From the NCBI GenBank assembly GCA_020199975.1, contig JAIVJP010000007.1, positions 1 through 10,529 of the forward strand: a DNA stretch of 10,529 bases. The letters are read 5' to 3'. Below the pieces are notes generated by a model. That model saw only the letters and a list, made by a program, of their open reading frames with translations, had not been told where the DNA came from and did not search any database. Numbering within the stretch: the stretch's first letter is position 1; each line of letters starts with the position of its first letter. Source of the stretch: Acidobacteriota bacterium. GTDB lineage: Bacteria > Acidobacteriota > Blastocatellia > Pyrinomonadales > Pyrinomonadaceae. Shown piece by piece: positions 1 through 7,041 of the stretch. Position numbers and translations under genes: made by a program.

Positions 1-243
1 ATTCGCTGGCTGGCGATCATAGGAAAGAATCTATTGGGCGTCGTACTGGTCGTAGCTGGCATTTTGCTGTCCCTTCCCGGAGTGCCAGGACAAGGCATCC
101 TAACCATCTTGTTAGGGGTAATGTTGTTGGATTTCCCCGGCAGACCGCGACTCGAACATTGGCTCGTGAGTCGTCCCAGGATTCTCCGGACGATAAATAA
201 GCTGCGGCACAGATTTAGCAAGCAGGCGCTGGTGCTCGATTAG
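1..243 (+). CDS. PGPGW-type small transmembrane protein, 5' end missing
   Basis: The frame is open from base 1, so the gene starts upstream of the window; a TTG at 34 is only an internal codon. The visible 80 residues begin with a hydrophobic stretch, then a Pro/Gly-rich turn (LPGVPGQG), a second hydrophobic stretch, the block LLDFPGRP, and a basic tail with HWLVSRPRILRTINKLRHRF. This layout, with two short membrane segments joined by a PGPG-like loop and an Arg-rich cytoplasmic end, matches the putative transmembrane PGPGW family (Pfam PF09656), though the motif is degenerate here (PGVPGQG). Function of the family is unknown. The next gene on the same strand starts about 200 bases later, so the two are probably not tightly coupled. 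Family assignment is by pattern recognition only. Confidence 0.7.
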   Translation: MRWLAIIGKNLLGVVLVVAGILLSLPGVPGQGILTILLGVMLLDFPGRPRLEHWLVSRPRILRTINKLRHRFSKQALVLD

Positions 244-346
244 AACGTTTGTGGCAGTGGTCGACGACACTTTGCACCCGTCTAAGCGATAAAATGACCA
301 CGTCGCCTGTGCTAAAAATCTTGCAGTCTCGCTTCACTGCACCAAA

Positions 347-377
347 AAGCCCATTGTTGACAATGAAAAATGGGTTT
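347..377 (+). terminator. Possible hairpin terminator after the PGPGW gene
   Basis: AAGCCCATT (347-355) can pair with AATGGGTTT (369-377), nine pairs including one G-U, around a 13-base loop. The 3' side runs into a short T-rich stretch. A smaller hairpin, CATTG-TTGA-CAATG, sits inside and competes with it. It lies about 100 bases beyond the stop codon of the first gene and overlaps a promoter-like sequence, so it could also be a regulatory hairpin or chance. Confidence 0.3.
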
Positions 378-385
378 GTTAGGTT
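357..385 (+). promoter_or_regulatory. Candidate sigma-70 promoter for the lipoprotein gene
   Basis: A perfect -35 box TTGACA (357-362) is followed after 17 bases by TAGGTT (380-385), a weak -10 box matching TATAAT at 3 of 6 positions. The predicted start of transcription is about 55 bases before the ATG at 447. Spacing and the perfect -35 support it; the poor -10 and the overlap with a hairpin keep confidence modest. Confidence 0.4.
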
Positions 386-446
386 GAACTCCTGATTTCA
401 GAATTGTCGGCAAAGCGCTACCGAGGTTATTTCTAAGAACTACTTG

Positions 447-1514
447 ATGGTCAATTCATATTCTAGTCCCCGTCGCTTGCTTTCCCGGCCTCTTGTCCTT
501 CTGATAATACTGACAGGGTTGTTGTCCATGAGCGGTTGCGGCCTTTTTGGCACCCGCAAGCAGGTGCAGGTGCCACCGATGCTCACTCCGCTAGTGGAGG
601 CAAACAGAGCTCAACTGATCCTTGAGGTGAACAGGCTGGCCGCCGTGAAATCAATTCACGGAAAAGTCGACATTCAATTCGAGGACACCTCTTTTGCAGA
701 TGTGGGAATCGCCGAGAAGTATCGGCAGGCCGATGGAACGATTACGCTACAGCGCCCTGGAAAGGTTTACCTGATAATTCAGGTGCCTTTCATTGCGACC
801 GACATTGCCCAAATGACCTCAGACGGTGAGAGCTTTCGCGTTGCGGTGCTACAAGGTGAGGAGAAATACCGTCGTTTCGTGAAAGGCACTAACAATGCGA
901 TCTACGAGAAGCTCGCGCTGAACGGAGGTGGCAGCGAAACCGGAAAGAATAAGAAAAAGACAATGAGCGAGAAGGAAACGGTCAGTGCGCTATCGAATCT
1001 TCGTCCCCAACACCTGACTGAGGCGTTTATGATTAGCCCTGTCGGCGCCCAACCTGGTTTCGTCTATTCGCGGAGCGAGTTTTTTCAAGAGGAACCAGAC
1101 AGTCGGCCGCGGGCGAAGAAGGGGTCGCGCGTAGTCCGCGGATATTATTTGTTGGAAGAATTCTCGCCAACTTCGGCGGATGAGATGCGTTTGCTGCGCC
1201 GGTTCTGGTTTGATCGGGTGGGAGGAATTCGTCTGGCCAGGCTGCAAACATATAACGACCGGGGCCTGTTAATCACCGACATCGCTTATTGGGACGACAA
1301 GGCCGTCGGACCGGACGGGCGCAAGCTGCCTTCGCGTATCGATATCACGCGACCGCATGACCAGTACAGACTAAGCATCTCTTATCAGGCTCCCGCTGCA
1401 ATCGACATCAACCGTGAGTATCGACCAGAGGCTTTTGTTCTTGAGAACAGTTGGCAACTTCCTGAAGTTGATCTCGACGCTCCGCAAAACAAGAGAGCCA
1501 AAGTTAGTCATTAA
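447..1514 (+). CDS. Lipoprotein with LolA/LolB-like (DUF4292-type) character
   Basis: This encodes a predicted envelope lipoprotein of 355 residues. The N-terminus has basic residues (RRLLSR), a hydrophobic segment (about 16-28) and a lipobox ending LSMSGC, so Cys31 should be acylated and the mature protein anchored. A helical segment rich in E, L and V (about 46-70) precedes beta-rich sequence such as HGKVDIQFED and GTITLQRPGKVYLIIQVPF. This order (helix, then curved sheet with a 'pattern of what the polymer carries' block) recalls the LolA/LolB/DUF4292 fold. A charged, low-complexity linker (GKNKKKTMSEKE, about 166-177) separates it from a second part (185-355) without recognised motifs. 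I chose ATG 447 over TTG 444; no convincing ribosome binding site is seen for either. It is followed by a LolD-type ATPase and a LolA-like protein, which suggests a part in lipoprotein or lipid transfer at the outer membrane. That role is inference. Confidence 0.75.
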   Translation: MVNSYSSPRRLLSRPLVLLIILTGLLSMSGCGLFGTRKQVQVPPMLTPLVEANRAQLILEVNRLAAVKSIHGKVDIQFEDTSFADVGIAEKYRQADGTITLQRPGKVYLIIQVPFIATDIAQMTSDGESFRVAVLQGEEKYRRFVKGTNNAIYEKLALNGGGSETGKNKKKTMSEKETVSALSNLRPQHLTEAFMISPVGAQPGFVYSRSEFFQEEPDSRPRAKKGSRVVRGYYLLEEFSPTSADEMRLLRRFWFDRVGGIRLARLQTYNDRGLLITDIAYWDDKAVGPDGRKLPSRIDITRPHDQYRLSISYQAPAAIDINREYRPEAFVLENSWQLPEVDLDAPQNKRAKVSH

Positions 1515-1604
1515 CGGATAGCCGGATGCTAGATATAGGCGGCGGATTGTATTAACATCTGACACCTAAATCGTTGGCATCCGCTTTCCATTTAGTCGTA
1601 TGTT

Positions 1605-1630
1605 GCCTTCGCACTCGCATGCGACAAGGC
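1605..1630. repeat. Imperfect dyad upstream of the ABC ATPase gene
   Basis: A ten-base perfect palindrome TCGCATGCGA (1615-1624) is flanked by GCCTT (1605-1609) and AAGGC (1626-1630), forming an interrupted dyad about 45 bases before the ATPase start. It could be an operator or a transcript hairpin. The rest of the 1515-1673 gap shows no clear promoter and no terminator. Confidence 0.3.
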
Positions 1631-1673
1631 CTTGGCGAGTAATGAGTAGCCCCCGAATTCCGCTTAATTCTTA

Positions 1674-2366
1674 ATGCGAACGATTCTACAAGCTGAGAAC
1701 CTCGTTAAGGTCTATCGGGTTGGCAAGGTCGATGTTCCCGCATTACGTGGAGTCTCTCTGCACGTACAGGAAGGTGAGTTCGTGGCCATTATGGGTCCGT
1801 CCGGCTGTGGCAAATCCACGATGCTGCACTTGCTTGGAGGGCTGCTGACTCCGACGCGCGGCAGGATCATCGTTGACGGTGAAGACCTCACTGCGGCCAC
1901 CGATGCCAAGCGCACGGATATTAGGCGCAGAAAGATCGGGTTTGTCTTTCAACGTTTCAATCTCTTCCCAACGTTAACAGCGGAAGGGAATTTGCGACTC
2001 GCTGAACGGATTCACGGTAACGGAGGAGATGATTCCGGAAGGCGCCGCGAAGTTCTGCGCCTGCTGGGACTCGAAGACAAGCTGCATCACAAGCCTCTTG
2101 AGCTTTCTGGCGGCGAGCAACAGCGGGTGGCCCTGGCGCGGGCAGTCGTAACCCGACCGGCTATCGTTTTAGCTGACGAACCCACGGGAAATCTGGACTC
2201 TGAGAATTCAGCCCTGGTACTCAACATGTTTCAGGAGCTGAATTACCGCTTTAACCAAACCATCGTCATGATCACTCACAACCCCGAAGCCGCAGCAATG
2301 TGCCGACGAATAGTGCAAATGCGCGACGGTCACATTGTAGAAGCGGCCCCGAGCGTCCAAATGTAA
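1674..2366 (+). CDS. ABC transporter ATP-binding protein, LolD/MacB type
   Basis: This is a complete 230-residue ATPase subunit, the cytoplasmic motor that powers an inner-membrane ABC transporter. Visible motifs in order: Walker A GPSGCGKST (41-49), Q-loop with Gln93 (VFQRFNLFPTLTAEGN), signature LSGGEQQ (144-150), Walker B IVLADEP (164-170) with the catalytic Glu, D-loop GNLD (172-175) and switch His202. The form LSGGEQQRVALARA plus DEPTGNLDS is typical of the LolD/MacB/FtsE-like group, whose members extrude lipoproteins or other substrates through mechanical transmission rather than classic import. No permease gene (LolC/E or MacB-like FtsX domain) lies in the window, so the partner must be encoded elsewhere. 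All catalytic residues are present. No Shine-Dalgarno sequence is seen before the ATG (upstream CTTAATTCTTA). LolD itself is a good guess given the neighbours, not proven. Confidence 0.93.
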   Translation: MRTILQAENLVKVYRVGKVDVPALRGVSLHVQEGEFVAIMGPSGCGKSTMLHLLGGLLTPTRGRIIVDGEDLTAATDAKRTDIRRRKIGFVFQRFNLFPTLTAEGNLRLAERIHGNGGDDSGRRREVLRLLGLEDKLHHKPLELSGGEQQRVALARAVVTRPAIVLADEPTGNLDSENSALVLNMFQELNYRFNQTIVMITHNPEAAAMCRRIVQMRDGHIVEAAPSVQM

Positions 2367-2494
2367 TTAGGCCTATTTACACGGAATTCGTAGCAGGTTA
2401 GACTGGTGGAGGTCATTCTGCCTGCCAGGCGTGACACTTGCTAGGATCCACACTGGGAAACATCAGAGGCCTTTTGCTCAGCACAATCAAGAAG

Positions 2495-2806
2495 ATGTTC
2501 CTTTGGAACTATGCCAGGAACACTTGGCAGTGGGATATCTTATGTGTCCTGATCTTGGTATTTATTTTTTTGACGCCAAAAAGCTGGTTTGAAGGCAGCG
2601 AACGGCGGGCCGCCCGCGGGCATCAAACCCCGGCCACAACAACAGTGCTGCTTGGCTCGGAAGTTGTTGACAATGAAGTAGATAGGTCGCATTTGGAGCA
2701 GCGCGTACGAACCCTCAGTGGACGAAGCGATGCCCAGATTGTTGCGGTACGAAAAGTCTTGGATAGGGACGGGAAGACGGTCGGCTATCAGGTTGACATA
2801 CGCTAG
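2495..2806 (+). CDS. Small single-span membrane protein of unknown function
   Basis: This encodes a 103-residue protein that I do not recognise as a named family. It opens with MFLWNYARNTWQWD, then one membrane segment (about 14-28, DILCVLILVFIFLTP), then a charged soluble tail. The tail holds a Thr-rich stretch (HQTPATTTV) and ends with an alternating pattern (QIVAVRKVLDRDGKTVGYQVDIR) that suggests a small beta-hairpin domain. A TTG at 2438 in the same frame would give 122 residues, but the ATG at 2495 places the membrane segment near the N-terminus as usual and has a GAAG just before it. It lies between the LolD-like ATPase and the LolA-like carrier, so it may be an accessory of that envelope system. 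Its last codons contain the -35 box of the next gene. Confidence 0.7.
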   Translation: MFLWNYARNTWQWDILCVLILVFIFLTPKSWFEGSERRAARGHQTPATTTVLLGSEVVDNEVDRSHLEQRVRTLSGRSDAQIVAVRKVLDRDGKTVGYQVDIR

Positions 2807-2820
2807 GCATCCCCTATAAT
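2793..2820 (+). promoter_or_regulatory. Consensus sigma-70 promoter for the LolA-like gene
   Basis: TTGACA (2793-2798) and TATAAT (2815-2820) both match the consensus at all six positions, with a 16-base spacer. The -35 box sits within the last codons of the preceding gene and the -10 box just after its stop. Transcription would start near 2827, giving a leader of about 45 bases. The leader carries a small hairpin (GACTC 2836-2840 with GAGTC 2848-2852) and a ribosome binding site AGGAG (2861-2865) five bases before the ATG. Confidence 0.85.
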
Positions 2821-2870
2821 CGCTGGGTTTTTTCCGACTCACAAGAGGAGTCATCGTTTTAGGAGTTCTT

Positions 2871-3569
2871 ATGAAGAGATTTGTTCCCCTGGTTCTCGCT
2901 ATTCTGCTTGGGGCAGTGGCCCTAACCCCTGGTTTCTCTGGAGAGGCATACGGGCAGAGTGCCGGCCTCGTGAGCTCGGTGCTGAACCGAATGGAGCGCA
3001 ATCGGCAAAGCCTGAAATCGCTTCGTGCGGGAATTAGCATGGAGAAATACAACGCTCAACTTCGAGATGCCGAGCGGTACAACGGAACTGTCGTGTACAT
3101 GCCGTCGAGTGGCCGGGAAGCAGCTGTTCGAATCGAGTGGCGCAGCCCACAGCACGAGATTCTCGCCGTTAATAATGGAAAGTACACTCTTTTTCGGCCA
3201 CGCCTCAATATGGCGTATGTCGGCAACTCGAAATCGAATCGGAATAAGGCCGGCGGAATCCTGGAAATGATGTACATGTCTAGGCAACAGCTTGAGGCTC
3301 GGTTCCAGCCCCTGCAAGACGTACGCGAGGAAACCCTGTGGGGTGGTATTAGTACGATTCACCTGAAGCTGGTGCCCAAGAGTAACGCGAGCTTTAAATA
3401 TGCGGAGATCTGGGTTGATTCTTCGGGCATGCCGGTGCAGACAAAGATTGTCGAAAAGAATGACGACGCGACAACGATGCGCCTGAGTGGGATGGAAAAG
3501 AACGCGAGGATCTCGGGCGACGAGTTTAGCATCAAGCTCGATTCGAACGTCAGGATCGTAAAAGGCTAA
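2871..3569 (+). CDS. LolA-like outer membrane lipoprotein carrier protein
   Basis: This encodes a 232-residue exported protein. LolA proteins bind lipoproteins released by the LolCDE transporter and carry them across the periplasm to the outer membrane. The signal peptide covers about residues 1-28 (MKRFVPLVLAILLGAVAL, cleavage likely near AYGQS). The mature part begins with an amphipathic helix (VLNRMERNRQSLKSLRA), followed by the beta-rich pattern of the LolA/outer-membrane-lipoprotein-sorting family: a strand VRIEWRSP where the substrate-facing sheet starts, NNGKYTLFRP, a variable helix (GGILEMMYMSRQQLEARF), and the later strands YAEIWVDSSGMPVQTKIVEK and the C-terminal F-x-I-K-L-D. The length is close to the family's usual 200-230. 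A strong AGGAG site and a consensus promoter precede it, and a terminator follows, so it can be expressed alone. It could instead carry another hydrophobic ligand, since the family is broad. Confidence 0.82.
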   Translation: MKRFVPLVLAILLGAVALTPGFSGEAYGQSAGLVSSVLNRMERNRQSLKSLRAGISMEKYNAQLRDAERYNGTVVYMPSSGREAAVRIEWRSPQHEILAVNNGKYTLFRPRLNMAYVGNSKSNRNKAGGILEMMYMSRQQLEARFQPLQDVREETLWGGISTIHLKLVPKSNASFKYAEIWVDSSGMPVQTKIVEKNDDATTMRLSGMEKNARISGDEFSIKLDSNVRIVKG

Positions 3570-3595
3570 GATTTAGTCGCAGAGGTTAAAGCCCT

Positions 3596-3633
3596 GGGGC
3601 TCTGTCGTGAAAGACCAGAGCCCCTTTGTCTTT
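3596..3633 (+). terminator. Rho-independent terminator after the LolA-like gene
   Basis: GGGGCTCTG (3596-3604) pairs perfectly with CAGAGCCCC (3616-3624) over nine mostly G-C pairs, with an 11-base loop, and is followed by TTTGTCTTT. It lies 27 bases beyond the stop codon. The stem strength and T-rich tail make this the clearest terminator in the window. Confidence 0.9.
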
Positions 3634-3757
3634 GGGTTGGAATCAGGTCAGGCGGCCGCCTTGCGTTATTCCGCATTCGTCGCATATTCTTCGAGTTCCA
3701 ATCTTTAGCCCCGCAGTAGATGGTGGCCTACAGGGCCCGACTTAGGCACGCCGGAAG

Positions 3758-4774
3758 ATGAGAAAAACCAAGTTTCTTAAGCTTAAATTGCGCGAGGCGA
3801 GCTTTATTAGCCGGGGACTGCTCTCGAGCCGTCATCCTGTTCTCGCTCACCTCATTCCCATGCGCAGGTGCAACCTGGCGTGCGGTTATTGTAATGAGTA
3901 CGATCACTCATCGTCGCCTGTACCTGTGGACGTAATCAAACGCCGCGTCGACAAGCTAGCGGCGCTGGGCACTTCGATCATCACGATCTCGGGCGGCGAG
4001 CCCATGATGCATCCTAATCTCGACGAGATTGTGCGTCACACTCGCCTTCGGGGAATGATTGCAGGATTGATCTCGAATGGCTACTACTTCACTCCGGAAC
4101 GAATCAAGAGGCTAAACAAAGCGGGACTCGAGTACCTTCAGATAAGTATCGACAATGTCGATCCGGATGAGGTTTCGCGAAAGAGCCTACGAGTCCTGGA
4201 TAAGAAACTGGGCTACCTGTCTGAATATGCCGATTTTCACGTCAACATCAATTCTGTAATCGGTGGAGGCATTAAGAATCCCGAAGACGCACTTACCGTT
4301 GCTCGCCGCGCTGTGGAGCTGGGATTCTCAACCACGGTGGGCGTAATTCATGATAGCGATGGAACTCTGAAGCCACTCACACCCAAAGAAAAAGACATTT
4401 TCCAGCAGGTAAAGAAACTCGGCAACAGAGACCACGCCCGGCTGAATTGGTTTCAGGACAGCATTGCCGAAGGCAAGCCTTACAACTGGCGTTGCCGCGC
4501 CGGCGCACGCTATCTTTACATTTGCGAAGAAGGTCTGGTCCATTGGTGCTCGCAACAGCGAGGCTATCCCGGTATCCCGCTCGAGGAGTACACGATGGAA
4601 GATTTTGATCGGGAGTACAACACTGAAAAGTGGTGTGCGCCGGCCTGCACACTCCAATGCGTTCACCAGGTTGGCATTCTCGACAACTGGCGGGATCCTC
4701 AGAAGACACCTGCGCAGATGGCTGCGGAGCAGGAAAAGAAAGAAACTGTTGGTGAGATGATACGGGTGGAGTAA
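3758..4774 (+). CDS. Radical SAM protein with Cys-rich C-terminus, HpnH-like
   Basis: This encodes a 338-residue enzyme. The radical SAM cluster motif CNLACGYC (Cys38, Cys42, Cys45) binds the 4Fe-4S cluster that cleaves S-adenosylmethionine. The GGEP motif (79-82) contacts the SAM amino group, and later barrel strands are visible (GLISNGYY, LEYLQISIDN, VNINSVIGGG). The C-terminal third has six further cysteines: 246, 256, 264, and the cluster CAPACTLQC (293, 297, 301), a likely site for an auxiliary Fe-S cluster or structural metal, as in SPASM/twitch proteins. The end, KWCAPACTLQCVHQVGILDNWRDP split over a Cys-rich loop and helix, is laid out like the tail of HpnH (adenosylhopene transferase, DUF3463 tail), so a lipid or small-molecule substrate is possible. 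No peptide substrate gene lies nearby. It is alone between a terminator and a convergent gene. The start has only CGGAAG directly upstream. The substrate is unknown. Confidence 0.85.
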   Translation: MRKTKFLKLKLREASFISRGLLSSRHPVLAHLIPMRRCNLACGYCNEYDHSSSPVPVDVIKRRVDKLAALGTSIITISGGEPMMHPNLDEIVRHTRLRGMIAGLISNGYYFTPERIKRLNKAGLEYLQISIDNVDPDEVSRKSLRVLDKKLGYLSEYADFHVNINSVIGGGIKNPEDALTVARRAVELGFSTTVGVIHDSDGTLKPLTPKEKDIFQQVKKLGNRDHARLNWFQDSIAEGKPYNWRCRAGARYLYICEEGLVHWCSQQRGYPGIPLEEYTMEDFDREYNTEKWCAPACTLQCVHQVGILDNWRDPQKTPAQMAAEQEKKETVGEMIRVE

Positions 4775-4798
4775 TTCCGCGATTTCTTACTGAACGAC

Positions 4799-4825
4799 CT
4801 TACTCTGAACTAGCCGTAAAGTAAG
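4799..4825. terminator. Weak hairpin between convergent genes
   Basis: CTTACT (4799-4804) can pair with AGTAAG (4820-4825) around a 15-base loop in the 64-base gap between the radical SAM gene and the convergent TPR-like gene. The stem is short and lacks a T-run, so a role as bidirectional terminator is only a possibility. Confidence 0.2.
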
Positions 4826-4838
4826 CCTCCCAACGACA

Positions 4839-5579
4839 CTACCTGGGGCGTCTTGCAGCCTGCGCCGCTTGAACTCGTACACTCGCCCCTGAACAGCGCT
4901 TATCCGGTAACGGTTGAGTGCATGCCCTGCTTTCGAGGAACCTTTGGTATTCGAGTGTTGCCTGGTTTGGCAGGTTGAGTGAATCAAGCAAAGTGGCGAT
5001 GTAAAAAGCCATTAGGTCATCGGTCTCGCCGTCTTGTTCCGCCTTTCGAAGTTCGAACAACGCACCGGTCCAGTCACCAGTATCGGCAAGTTCGATTGCC
5101 AGCAGCTTTCTCGTATGAGGGTTGGCTTCAAGCTTTAACGCTGCGCGGTATTCGTCAATTGTTCCGCCTCGTTTTCCACTGAGCTTTGCCTGGGCCGCGC
5201 GCGCCAGGTGACTATCAACGCTCTGATGATCCCAGTAGAGATAGAAGGCAATTAAGGAAAGGACGACCGCGGCGTAAACCAGAGGTATCGCTATTCGCCA
5301 GCTCGGCGCGGGCGAAGAAGAGAATGTTTTCCGCTCCTCGGCTCCGGCGTGTGCCGGCGGTTCGCTTCGCTGGAGAATGAATCGCGCGATCAGGTAGAGC
5401 GGAAGTGTGATTAGTGGAAAGAAGAGCGTCCCGAGAGCCCATCCGATTGCGACATAATTGACAAAGCGGCGCCGCGCACTGGTCAGCACCCCAATCGATG
5501 CGAGCGCGGACAGCACGAGTACTGCCGGTCGAATTAGCTCAAAGAACTCGCCAGCAGAAATGTCGAACTTGAAGGTCAC
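4839..5579 (-). CDS. Membrane protein with C-terminal TPR-like domain
   Basis: This encodes a 246-residue protein of unknown function. Three hydrophobic segments are visible: about 18-33, 42-68 (a long one, perhaps a hairpin, with PLITLPLYLIARFIL) and 95-116. Between the second and third is a polar loop rich in Ser, Pro and Glu (about 70-93). The region 123-219 is helical with the spacing of tetratricopeptide repeats (IDEYRAALKLEANPHTRKLLAIEL; DWTGALFELRKAE; ATLEYQRFLE), so it probably serves as a protein-binding platform beside the membrane. Translation starts at GTG 5579, whose bases overlap the pyruvate kinase stop as GTGA, which points to coupled translation of the two genes. The final 25 residues (Arg/Ala-rich) look unstructured. 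No enzymatic motif is seen. Confidence 0.8.
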   Translation of the reverse strand: MTFKFDISAGEFFELIRPAVLVLSALASIGVLTSARRRFVNYVAIGWALGTLFFPLITLPLYLIARFILQRSEPPAHAGAEERKTFSSSPAPSWRIAIPLVYAAVVLSLIAFYLYWDHQSVDSHLARAAQAKLSGKRGGTIDEYRAALKLEANPHTRKLLAIELADTGDWTGALFELRKAEQDGETDDLMAFYIATLLDSLNLPNQATLEYQRFLESRACTQPLPDKRCSGASVRVQAAQAARRPR

Positions 5580-7018
5580 GTGCTGCTCGGTGAAAGGCTG
5601 GCCCCGACAGTGAAAAGAGTGACTGAGCTTGAAAGTCCAAGACCGGATAGCCGGCCGGCCATAACGACGATCATCTCGCCTTTTTCCACTGCGCCCGCGT
5701 CAAGCAGAGTCTTCTCGCCGGACTTTAGCATCTCTTCGGTTGAGTTTGCCGGTGGGGTTATCAATGCCTCTACTCCCCAAATCAGAGAAAGCTCGTTTTG
5801 TACATTGCGTGAGCTTGTCAGCGCAACGATTCGCTGGCCAGGTCGCAGAGCTGAGAGCCTGCGGGCCATTAGTCCCGACTCTGTCAAGACTGCCGTCACC
5901 CTGGTCCCCATTTCATCCGCTGCAAATGCTGCAGCTTCACAAAGAGCCCGGCTAACCCTGCCAGACTGTCTGCCGGCCCACTTCGCCACGTTATTGGATT
6001 CGGGATTTTTCACTGACTCAGCCGATTCGATAATGCGACACATCGTTTCGACTGCGGGCACGGGATACTGACCAGTCGCAGTCTCGTTAGACAGCATGAG
6101 CGCGTCGGCACCATCCCAGACTGCATTAGCCACATCAGAGGCCTCAGCGCGAGTTGGCCGTGGGCTGGTCACCATTGATTGCAGCATTTGAGTCGCAGTA
6201 ATCACCATCTTTCCGGCCTGCATTGACTTTTCAATAATGCGTTTTTGATAGACCGGAACGAGTTCGACGCTGGTTTCCACACCGAGATCGCCGCGCGCGA
6301 CCATGATCGCATCGGCAGCGGCAACGATCTCGTCCAGATGATCGATCGCCTCGGCCTTCTCGATCTTCGCCACCAGAGGGGCGCGACCACCTGCCTTATT
6401 GATTAGACTCTTAGCCTGAACGCAGTCCTCAGCCCGGCGTACGAAAGACAGCGCGATGTAATCGACATCTTGCGCCACTGCCCAGTTGAGATCCTCAATG
6501 TCCTTTTGTGTCAGTGACGCGATCGGCAAAGAGATGCCAGGCAAGTTAATGCCCTTGCGCTCACCCAATACCCCACCATTAATTACCCGGCAAATAAGCT
6601 CGGTTTCAGTTGTATCCTCAACCAACAGCGCTATCGCGCCATCGTCGAGCAGAAGCCGGGCACCCGGCTGAAGTACCCGCGGAAGATCCGGATAGTTTGT
6701 TGCCACTTGGGTGTCGTCGCCGACAACCGGCCGCGTTGTCAGTCTGAAAAGCGCTCCCGTCTCAAGCGTAACGGGTTTGCCGTCTTTGAGTTGACGAGTA
6801 CGAATCTTTGGTCCGGAAAGATCTACAAGCACGGAGAGTGGCCGTTGAACCTTCAAGGCTGCAGCGCGCGCTCTCCGAATATCCTCTGCTTTCTCCTCAT
6901 GCGTGCCATGGGACATATTGATGCGCACGCCGTTTGCACCCGAGGCGATCAATGCCTCAATTACGGCCGGGTCTCGCGATGCCGGTCCCAAAGTCGTCAG
7001 AATTTTTGCTCGCCTCAT
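5576..7018 (-). CDS. pyk: Pyruvate kinase
   Basis: This enzyme converts phosphoenolpyruvate and ADP to pyruvate and ATP, the last step of glycolysis, in the cytosol. The 480 residues fit the usual bacterial length. Visible signatures: N-terminal KILTTLGPAS, substrate strand VRINMSHG (31-38), DLSGPKIRT (66-74), the active-site signature VAKIEKAEAI with catalytic Lys218 and metal ligand Glu220, MVARGDLGVE (239-248), ITATQML (273-279) and the block TRAEASDVANAVWDGADALMLS followed by NETA. A B-domain lies at about 75-170. The C-terminal regulatory domain (about 350-480) is present. I prefer ATG 7018 to a start at 7048 because AAGGGGG lies nine bases upstream and MRRAKIL is the standard N-terminus. 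It sits in a run of closely spaced minus-strand genes after a thioredoxin-like lipoprotein and a small membrane protein. Confidence 0.97.
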   Translation of the reverse strand: MRRAKILTTLGPASRDPAVIEALIASGANGVRINMSHGTHEEKAEDIRRARAAALKVQRPLSVLVDLSGPKIRTRQLKDGKPVTLETGALFRLTTRPVVGDDTQVATNYPDLPRVLQPGARLLLDDGAIALLVEDTTETELICRVINGGVLGERKGINLPGISLPIASLTQKDIEDLNWAVAQDVDYIALSFVRRAEDCVQAKSLINKAGGRAPLVAKIEKAEAIDHLDEIVAAADAIMVARGDLGVETSVELVPVYQKRIIEKSMQAGKMVITATQMLQSMVTSPRPTRAEASDVANAVWDGADALMLSNETATGQYPVPAVETMCRIIESAESVKNPESNNVAKWAGRQSGRVSRALCEAAAFAADEMGTRVTAVLTESGLMARRLSALRPGQRIVALTSSRNVQNELSLIWGVEALITPPANSTEEMLKSGEKTLLDAGAVEKGEMIVVMAGRLSGLGLSSSVTLFTVGASLSPSST

Positions 7019-7041
7019 GATTGAATGCCCCCTTGCCTTCA

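Noticed and set aside
2540..3052. 170-codon minus-strand open frame
   Set aside because: It is antisense to the small membrane protein, a consensus promoter and the LolA-like gene; no ribosome binding site or motif is seen.
3758..4774. Peptide-modifying (RiPP) system around the radical SAM gene
   Set aside because: No small precursor peptide frame, transporter or peptidase gene lies within several hundred bases on either side.
4787..4987. 66-codon minus frame overlapping the end of the TPR-like gene
   Set aside because: I considered a frameshift that would extend the TPR-like protein, but the alternative frame shows no continuing helical repeat pattern.
5580..6071. 163-codon plus-strand open frame
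   Set aside because: It lies entirely antisense to pyruvate kinase, whose catalytic motifs are unmistakable; the translation shows no family features.
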